From Lachnospiraceae bacterium (GTDB taxonomy: Bacteria > Bacillota > Clostridia > Lachnospirales > Lachnospiraceae), in NCBI GenBank assembly GCA_900770535.1, contig CAAHDV010000147.1, forward strand, positions 1 to 6,118: DNA of 6,118 bases, read 5' to 3'. Shown here piece after piece: positions 1 to 5,700 of the stretch. Numbering within the stretch: position 1 is the first letter of the stretch; each line of letters begins with the position of its first letter. A program made the position numbers and the translations under genes. Below the pieces are notes generated by a model. It saw only the letters and a program-made list of their open reading frames with translations, ran no database searches and had not been told where the DNA came from.

Positions 1-21
1 AGACGTGTGCTCTTCCGATCT
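1..21 (+). other. Illumina TruSeq read-2 adapter remnant (artefact, not genomic)
   Basis: The first 21 bases match the 3' end of the standard Illumina TruSeq read-2 adapter, ending in GCTCTTCCGATCT exactly where the insert would begin. The reading frame of the dus gene continues without a stop through these bases, giving K-I-G-R-A-H-V, which is translated adapter and not protein. The sample sequence therefore starts at about base 22. The match is recognised from memory of the adapter and covers its full terminal 21 bases, so chance is very unlikely. Confidence 0.96.
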
Positions 22-919
22 TGCGAATGGCAGAAGAATGTGGAAGCCCGGCGGTGTACCAGGCAATGTGCTTGCGCATCTCCTTCATGCCGATGTACTC
101 GCCCTTTAATGCCACGTGCATCCGGGTGTGGCGCAGGATCATCTCTCCCACCTCCACCGGTCCCGGCGGCGGAAGCACTTCCCCGGTCTCCAGATAATGT
201 TGAATCCGATGAAAGATCCATGGGTTTCCTCTGGCGCCACGGCCTACCATCAGGCCATCACAGCCGGTCTCCTCCAGCATTCGCTTTGCGTCCTGGGGTT
301 CAAAGATATCTCCGTTTCCAATGACCGGAATCTTCACCGCCTCCTTCACCTGACGGATGATATCCCAGTCCGCCTTGCCGGAATAGTACTGTTCCCGGGT
401 CCGCCCGTGCACCGCCACCGCAGCCACGCCGCAGCTCTCCGCGATCTTCGCGATTTCCACGGCGTTCACATGGTCGTCGTCAAAGCCCTTGCGGAACTTG
501 ACGGTAACCGGTTTGTGTACTTTTTTTACCAGGGCAGATAAGAGCTCCTCCACCAGCTTCGGATTCCTCATGAGAGCGGAGCCCTCGCCGTTTCCCACGA
601 TTTTTGGCACAGGACAGCCCATGTTCAGATCGATGATATCGTAAGGGCCATCCTCCACCTGATGGGCAATGTTGCTGACGATCTCCGGGTCGGAGCCGAA
701 CAGCTGCAACGATACCGGCCGCTCACCTTCGCCAATGGCCATGAGATCCTTCGTGTTGCGGTTCTTATACAGAATCGCCTTGGCGCTTACCATCTCGGTG
801 ACCAGAAGACCGCAACCCTGTTCCCGGCAAAGCTGGCGGAAGGACATATCTGTGACTCCTGCCATAGGAGCCAGAACCAGGTTATTCTCCAGTTCTACAT
901 TTCCGATTTTCAGCTTCAT
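22..919 (-). CDS. dusB: tRNA-dihydrouridine synthase, DusB family (3' end missing)
   Basis: This FMN- and NADPH-dependent cytoplasmic enzyme reduces uridines in the tRNA D-loop to dihydrouridine; which positions it modifies cannot be read from the sequence. The visible 299 residues form the Dus TIM barrel: LAPMAGVTD at 16-24 (FMN site), SLQLFGSD at 70-77, NMGCP at 99-103 with C102 as the expected catalytic cysteine, KFRKG at 141-145, HGRTR at 171-175, NGD at 202-204 and VGRGARGNPW at 225-234 (FMN phosphate binding). A C-terminal helical RNA-binding region follows from about residue 245. Family members are about 320 residues long, so some 20-30 are lost where adapter replaces genomic sequence. 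The ATG at 919 overlaps the TGA of the upstream gene (ATGA). AGGTGAGG at 937-930, inside that gene, is a suitably spaced ribosome binding site. The family is clear; the DusB subgroup is likely, and the gene symbol rests on it. Confidence 0.93.
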
Positions 920-1425
920 TCTTCCGGACCCTCACCTGTATCATCCAGATCTTCCGGATAAATGCCGCCCAGCTCAGAACTGTCCTCAGTCTCATACGCT
1001 TCTTCGGCGTCATCAGGACCCGCTGAACTGTTCTCAGCAAATCCAGCTTTCAGCGCTTCCGTATCAATTCCGTAGCTTTCCGCCACTGTTTCTGCATCCT
1101 CGCCCAGATAAAATACCTTAAAGTACAGCTCCAGTGCCTTTAAGAATTCCTGTCCTTCCTGGCGGTACTGCTTGATTTTCAGATCCGCGCCGATTTCATC
1201 ACAGTAACCGTCGTACTCGGAAATGGTATGTTTGAACTCCAGCGTGCCGTCCGGCTCAAATTCCATGGTCAGAATGCCGCCGCACTCCTCCGTAAACCAG
1301 ACACACATCACGTGAAGCTGTTTCTTCACCGCCTCCGGGAGGCTGTCAAACTCTTCATTAAAATAATACTTTTTTTCGTAGCTGTTAGAACCACAAAGAA
1401 CGATATTTCCGTCCTGTCCTGTCAT
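916..1425 (-). CDS. uncharacterised acidic protein, possibly DUF6145 family
   Basis: This gene encodes a 169-residue protein of unknown function. It looks like a small family found in Lachnospiraceae that I associate with the label DUF6145; that name is from memory and unverified. Residues 1-126 look folded, with a conserved-looking start (IVLCGSNSYEKKYYFNEEF at 8-26), CVWFTEECGGILTMEF at 41-56 and a helical stretch at about 82-108. Residues 127-169 contain no lysine or arginine and 16 Asp/Glu, and are probably a disordered acidic tail. No signal peptide or membrane segment is visible, so it is probably cytoplasmic. The start is supported by AGGAGG at 1440-1435, nine bases before the ATG. Its stop overlaps the dus start by four bases, which implies co-translation. 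A role connected with tRNA or translation is conceivable from context only. It is very likely a real gene, since it has a strong ribosome binding site and tight coupling. Confidence 0.88.
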   Translation of the reverse strand: MTGQDGNIVLCGSNSYEKKYYFNEEFDSLPEAVKKQLHVMCVWFTEECGGILTMEFEPDGTLEFKHTISEYDGYCDEIGADLKIKQYRQEGQEFLKALELYFKVFYLGEDAETVAESYGIDTEALKAGFAENSSAGPDDAEEAYETEDSSELGGIYPEDLDDTGEGPEE

Positions 1426-1450
1426 CTGCGTTCTCCTCCTGAATTGTTTC

Positions 1451-1484
1451 CGCTGCGCCCTGGTTTTCCGGCCAGGTCGCAGCG
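1451..1484 (-). other. stem-loop in leader of the hypothetical-dusB unit
   Basis: The arms 1451-1457 (CGCTGCG) and 1478-1484 (CGCAGCG) pair, followed after one mismatch by CCTGG (1459-1463) with CCAGG (1472-1476), giving a 12-bp GC-rich stem with an 8-base loop. It lies downstream of the pfkA terminator T-tract and ends about ten bases before the AGGAGG of the next gene. No T-run follows it on either strand, so it is not a standard terminator. It could stabilise or mark the 5' end of the message, or affect access to the ribosome binding site. Its function is unknown. Confidence 0.6.
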
Positions 1485-1491
1485 CCTTGTC

Positions 1492-1520
1492 AAAAAAATC
1501 TCATGTCCGTAAACATGAAA
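1492..1520 (-). terminator. intrinsic terminator of pfkA
   Basis: On the minus strand, bases 1520-1513 and 1506-1499 form an 8-bp stem (TTTCATGT with ACATGAGA, one G-U pair) with a 6-base loop, directly followed by seven T residues at 1498-1492. This is about 100 bases after the pfkA stop codon. The stem is AT-rich and modest, but the T-tract and the stronger GC hairpin just upstream (1523-1547) support termination. Read on the plus strand the structure has no trailing T-run, so it serves only leftward transcripts. Confidence 0.75.
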
Positions 1521-1522
1521 CA

Positions 1523-1547
1523 CGCCCGGCGGATATGCTGCCGGGCG
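1523..1547 (-). other. GC-rich hairpin preceding the pfkA terminator
   Basis: CGCCCGGC at 1523-1530 pairs perfectly with GCCGGGCG at 1540-1547 around a 9-base loop. On the minus strand it lies two bases upstream of the terminator stem. The sequence after it (TGTTTCATGTTT) is only moderately T-rich. It may act as the first half of a tandem terminator, or protect the pfkA mRNA 3' end from exonucleases. Confidence 0.6.
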
Positions 1548-1619
1548 GATGTGTCATTTTCGGTTGTGTCATGCAGTCCTTCTGTTTTCAGGACGTACAT
1601 TTTTTGCCAGTTGGGTCAT
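1546..1619 (-). repeat. three degenerate copies of a 12-base motif
   Basis: Minus-strand copies lie at 1619-1608 (ATGACCCAACTG), 1572-1561 (ATGACACAACCG) and 1557-1546 (ATGACACATCCG). The last two differ by one base and sit at a 15-base period; the first has two differences from the middle copy. They lie in the 3' untranslated region of pfkA. They may be remnants of local duplication; no known binding site is recognised. Confidence 0.4.
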
Positions 1620-1622
1620 TTG

Positions 1623-2597
1623 CTATCTTGCCAGCATCTTTGCGATCTCGAACTGTTCCTCAGAGATGTCCTTCTTCATCTGAAGAGCTTCCTGGATGTC
1701 GAAATCGACGAACTCACCGTGCTTGTAAGCCACCAGACGGTTGCTCTTGCCTTCGCACAGAAGCTCTGCTGCCCGCGCACCCATGATGGACGCGTACACA
1801 CGGTCCTTACAGGTCGGGGTGCCGCCTCGCTGCATGTGGCCCAGGATGGTTGCTCTGGTCTCAATGCCGGTCGCTGCCTCAATGCGGCGGGCCATGGAAG
1901 TGGAATGTCCGATGCCCTCTGCGTTGATGATGATGTTATGCTTTTTGCCACGTTTACGGTTTTCGATGATCCGGTCAATGAGGGCCTGTTCGTTGCCGTC
2001 GTAGCGCTCTGGAAGCAGAATGTCCTCCGCGCCGTTTGCGATGCCGCACCATAATGCGATATAACCGGCATTACGTCCCATAACCTCAATGATACTGCAG
2101 CGCTCATGGGAGGTAGAGGTATCACGTACCTTATCGATCGCCTCCATAGCGGTGTTTACTGCGGTATCAAATCCGATGGTGTAATCGGTGCAGGCAATGT
2201 CCAGGTCGATGGTTCCCGGAACACCGATGGTGTTAACGCCAAGGGATGCCAGCTTTCCGGCGCCGCGGAAGGAACCGTCACCACCAATGACTACGATACC
2301 GTCAATGCCATGCTTGCGGCAGATCTCCGCGCCCTGCTGCTGGCCTTCCGGAGTTACAAACTCCATACATCTTGCTGTATACAGGATGGTACCGCCACGG
2401 AAAATGATATTAGACACATCGGTACTGCTCATGTCTACGATTTCTTCCTGTAAAAGTCCCGCGTAACCACGCATGATTCCTTTTACCTTCATTCCCTTAC
2501 TGATGGCAGTACGAACCACCGCACGGATGGCTGCGTTCATGCCCGGAGCATCTCCTCCGCTTGTCAGGACGCCGATTGTCTTTACTTGCTTTGCCAT
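1623..2597 (-). CDS. pfkA: ATP-dependent 6-phosphofructokinase
   Basis: This enzyme phosphorylates fructose 6-phosphate to fructose 1,6-bisphosphate using ATP, the committed step of glycolysis, as a cytoplasmic tetramer. The 324 residues match the usual length of about 320. TSGGDAPGMNAAIR at 12-25 and GGDGS at 105-109 form the ATP site. PGTIDLDI at 127-134 carries the catalytic Asp131 and Asp133. VMGRNAGYIAL at 172-182 and LGHMQRGGTP at 252-261 bind fructose 6-phosphate. Glycines at 108 and 128 indicate ATP rather than pyrophosphate as donor. Arg25, Arg29, Glu191 and the GKKH at 217-220 fit the allosteric effector site. Leu132 replaces the Asn common in the PGTIDNDI motif. AGGAGG at 2611-2606, eight bases before the ATG, fixes the start. 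The gene follows dnaE by 133 bases, has candidate promoters in that gap, and is followed by an intrinsic terminator. Confidence 0.98.
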   Translation of the reverse strand: MAKQVKTIGVLTSGGDAPGMNAAIRAVVRTAISKGMKVKGIMRGYAGLLQEEIVDMSSTDVSNIIFRGGTILYTARCMEFVTPEGQQQGAEICRKHGIDGIVVIGGDGSFRGAGKLASLGVNTIGVPGTIDLDIACTDYTIGFDTAVNTAMEAIDKVRDTSTSHERCSIIEVMGRNAGYIALWCGIANGAEDILLPERYDGNEQALIDRIIENRKRGKKHNIIINAEGIGHSTSMARRIEAATGIETRATILGHMQRGGTPTCKDRVYASIMGARAAELLCEGKSNRLVAYKHGEFVDFDIQEALQMKKDISEEQFEIAKMLAR

Positions 2598-2633
2598 AGT
2601 TGTCTCCTCCTGTTACCCTTCAGGTTGGGGCCG

Positions 2634-2653
2634 CGGCCACAGATCCGTGGCCG
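2634..2653 (-). other. hairpin in pfkA leader
   Basis: CGGCCAC at 2634-2640 pairs perfectly with GTGGCCG at 2647-2653 around a 6-base loop. A 10-base palindrome, GGCCGCGGCC at 2629-2638, overlaps its left arm. On the minus strand the hairpin lies about 22 bases before the AGGAGG of pfkA and is followed by GC-rich sequence, not a T-run, so it is not an intrinsic terminator for dnaE. It would lie in the leader of transcripts from either candidate promoter. Confidence 0.5.
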
Positions 2654-2678
2654 AAGCTCTTTTCCATTCCGTTTTTAT

Positions 2679-2708
2679 TTTATACCAAATGCACTTTTTT
2701 TCATACAA
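2679..2708 (-). promoter_or_regulatory. candidate pfkA promoter P2 (extended -10)
   Basis: On the minus strand TTGTAT (2708-2703, 4 of 6 matches to the -35 consensus) is separated by 18 bases from TATAAA (2684-2679, 5 of 6), and the latter is preceded by TG plus one base, as in extended -10 promoters. The spacer is A/T-rich. Transcription would start near 2672, leaving a leader of about 75 bases that includes the hairpin at 2634-2653. The call is based on sequence match only. Confidence 0.5.
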
Positions 2709-2713
2709 GGTGT

Positions 2714-2742
2714 ATTCTAAAACATTTTTCCTATCTTTTCAA
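2714..2742 (-). promoter_or_regulatory. candidate pfkA promoter P1
   Basis: On the minus strand TTGAAA (2742-2737) and TAGAAT (2719-2714) each match the vegetative sigma consensus in 5 of 6 positions, with the optimal 17-base spacer. The -35 element falls in the last sense codons of dnaE and the spacer covers its stop codon. Transcription would start near 2707, upstream of P2. It is the better-spaced of the two candidates. Confidence 0.55.
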
Positions 2743-5700
2743 TCCCTTTTCCACAACTTTGACATTCTTTTCACCAATTATTTTCCCAAGGCTTTCCGTA
2801 ACTGCTGCCGATGCTGCCACATGCCAGTTGGCCGGAAGCACCTTCTTTGCCCGCTCCTTTTCCAGATAGATGATCACGGTGTCATGGCCATCGGAGCCCC
2901 GCAAAACCTCTGTCACGGCCGGCCATAATGCGTCATACTGGGTTTTATCAGCAAATTTCAGCCACAGTTCCTTCGGCACCTCATCAAACGGGATCACCTG
3001 CTCACAGATCAGGCGCCCCACCGGATCATCCCCGATGGAAGTTCGTCCGCTGATAAATACTTTCGCATCCTCATTTAACAGCTGCTTCTTGCTCTCGTAA
3101 TCCCGCGGGAATACGATGACTTCCACAGAACCCACCATGTCCTCCAGGGTTACAAAGGCCATCTGCTGGCCGTTCTTGGTAAGCTTCACCGTCTTTGCGG
3201 TGATCATGCCGCCGATGGTCGCCCGGACTCCGTCTTCCACAACAGCCTTTCCGGACTCCTCATCCACCATAAAATCAGTGGTTTTGGCGGTGATGCTGTT
3301 TTTCCAGGTTTCCAGGTATTCATCCATCGGGTGTCCGCTGACATAGATACCCAGGGTTTCCTTCTCAAACGCCAGAAGCTCTCCCTTCGGGAATTCCGGT
3401 ACATCCGGCATGGTGATCTGGTACTGCTGCTTTTCTTCCTCTGCCGCGAAATCAAAGAGGCTCAGCTGCCCCTCCAGTACATTTTTGCGGTCCTTGTTCT
3501 TCTGATCCAGCAGTTCCGGCGCGATCATGGTCTTCTGCCGGCGGTTGCCCGGCAGGGAATCCATGGCTCCGGCCTTGATGAAGTTCTCCAGGGTACGCTT
3601 ATTTACCTCGCGTCCGCCCATGCGCTCCACGAAATCATCAATGGAAGTAAAAAGTCCGTTATTCTTCCTCTCCCGGATGATCTCGTCCACCACGTTGCGG
3701 CCAATGCTCTTGATAGCCGATAAACCGTAGCGGATGGCATCGTCGGAAACCGAGAAGCCGCTCTGTCCCTCGTTGATATCCGGAGGCAGGATGCGGATAC
3801 CCATCTGGCGGCAGGTCAGAATATACTCGGACACCTTGTTCACGTTGTCCATGACCGATGTCATCAGCGCCGCAAAAAACTCCTTCGGATAATAGTATTT
3901 CAGATACGCCGTCTGATATGCCACCACCGCGTAACATGCCGCATGAGACTTATTGAACGCATACCGCGCGAAATCGATCATCTCATCATAAATATGATTC
4001 GCCGTCTTCTCATCGATGCCATTCTCAATACAGCCTTTTACATGTTCCTCCGGGTTGCCGTACACGAAATTCTGGCGTTCCTTCTCCATGACCGCCGCCT
4101 TCTTCTTGGACATGGCACGACGCACCAGATCGCTCCGGCCCATGGTATAGCCCGCCAGGTCCCGGACGATCTGCATAACCTGCTCCTGGTAGACGATACA
4201 GCCGTAGGTCGGTCCCAGAATATGCTCCAGCTGCGGACATTCATAAGTGATGGAACCTTTGTCGTTCTTTCCTTTTAAATAACGGGGAATAAAATCCATG
4301 GGGCCCGGACGATACAGGGAAATACCCGCAATGATATCCTCCAGATTCTCCGGGCGCAGCTCCTTCATGAAGCTCTTCATGCCCGAACTCTCCAGCTGGA
4401 AGATGCCATCGCACTTTCCGGTGCCGATGGAGGCCAGAACTTCTTTATCGTTGTAATCAATCTCTTCCATGACCAGGTGGACGCCGTAATTCTCCTCTGC
4501 CTGACACACCGCGTTCTGAATGACCGTCAGGGTACGAAGGCCCAGAAAGTCCATCTTGAGCAGTCCCAGTTCTTCCAGCGTTGTCATGGTAAACTGGGTG
4601 GTGATGGTGCCGTCCGACGCGCGGGAAAGGGGCACAAATTCATCCATGGCCCGCTGGCCAATCACAACACCGGCCGCATGCATGGAGGTATGTCTCGGAA
4701 GTCCCTCCAGGCGCTTGGCCATGTCGATAAGGTAGCGCACCTCATCATCGCTCTGGTATGCCTCCCGCAGATCCGGGCTCTGCTTTAATGCCTTATCCAG
4801 GGTCATGCCCAGATCCCCCGGGATCATCTTGGCAATGGCGTCACAGCGGGCGTACGGAAGATCCAGCACACGGCCCACATCCCGCACCACGCCCTTGGCC
4901 GCCAGAGTACCGAAGGTAACAATTTGTACCACCTGATCCTTGCCGTATTTCTCCACCACATAATCAATGACTTCCTGCCTGCGTTCAAAGCAGAAGTCAA
5001 TATCAATATCCGGCATGGATACTCGTTCCGGGTTTAAGAACCGCTCAAACAGCAGGTCATAGCGCACCGGATCGATGTTGGTGATCTCCAGGCAGTAGGA
5101 AACAATGCTTCCCGCCGCAGAGCCTCGTCCCGGTCCTACCATGATGTCGTGGGATCTTGCGAAATGAATGAAATCCCACACGATCAGGAAGTAATCCACG
5201 TAACCCATGTTGTGGATAACGCCCAGCTCGTAGGAAAGGCGCTCCTGCAGCGTGCCATCATCATTCGGGTAACGCTTCGCCATACCGTCCTGGCACAGCT
5301 TGTTTAAGTAGCTCCAGGAATCATAGCCCTCCGGCACCTCGTATTTTGGCAGCTTGGTCACGCCAAACTCAATCTCCACATTGCAGCGCTCCGCAATCTT
5401 GTGGGTGTTGTCAATGGCCTCCTGAGCATACGGAAACAGCGCCCGCATCTCTTCCTCAGACTTCACGTAATACTGGCCGCCCTCGTAGCGCATGCGGTTC
5501 TCATCGGACACCTTCTTGCCGGTCTGGATGCATAAAAGAATATCGTGCGGTGCCGCGTCCTCTGCCAGAATATAATGAATATCGTTGGTGGCCACCAGAT
5601 CCATGGAAAGCTCCCGGCTCATGCGCATGAGTCCCTGGTTTACGGTCTTCTGGGTAGGAATGCCATGGTCCTGCAGCTCCAAAAAGAAGTTACCCTTTCC

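Noticed and set aside
7..541. Plus-strand open frames at the left end
   Set aside because: One starts inside the adapter and both are antisense to the clear dus coding region.
1465..1493. A perfect TTGACA (minus strand, 1493-1488) at the end of the terminator T-tract as a -35 box
   Set aside because: At 17 bases downstream the sequence is CGGAAA inside the leader hairpin, and the nearest A/T-rich candidate (AACAAT) is 39 bases away, so no -10 element pairs with it.
1488..1516. A plus-strand promoter TTGTCA-17-TAAACA that would produce an RNA antisense to the pfkA 3' end
   Set aside because: The -10 matches only 3 of 6 positions and the elements coincide with the terminator T-tract and stem, which explain the sequence better.
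1426..1622. A known riboswitch, T-box or attenuator in the gap upstream of the hypothetical-dus unit
   Set aside because: No T-box TGGN motif with specifier arrangement, leader peptide or recognised riboswitch core was found; only simple hairpins are visible.
1503..2054. Plus-strand open reading frame of 183 codons antisense to pfkA
   Set aside because: It runs through the pfkA terminator and the coding region of a clearly conserved gene, has no ribosome binding site and encodes low-complexity, non-family-like protein; it is a shadow frame.
2598..2730. Intrinsic terminator for dnaE
   Set aside because: The only good hairpin (2634-2653) is followed by GC-rich sequence on the minus strand rather than T residues.
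3331..3723. Plus-strand open reading frame of 130 codons antisense to dnaE
   Set aside because: It lies entirely within conserved dnaE coding sequence and reflects its codon bias; there is no ribosome binding site or recognisable product.
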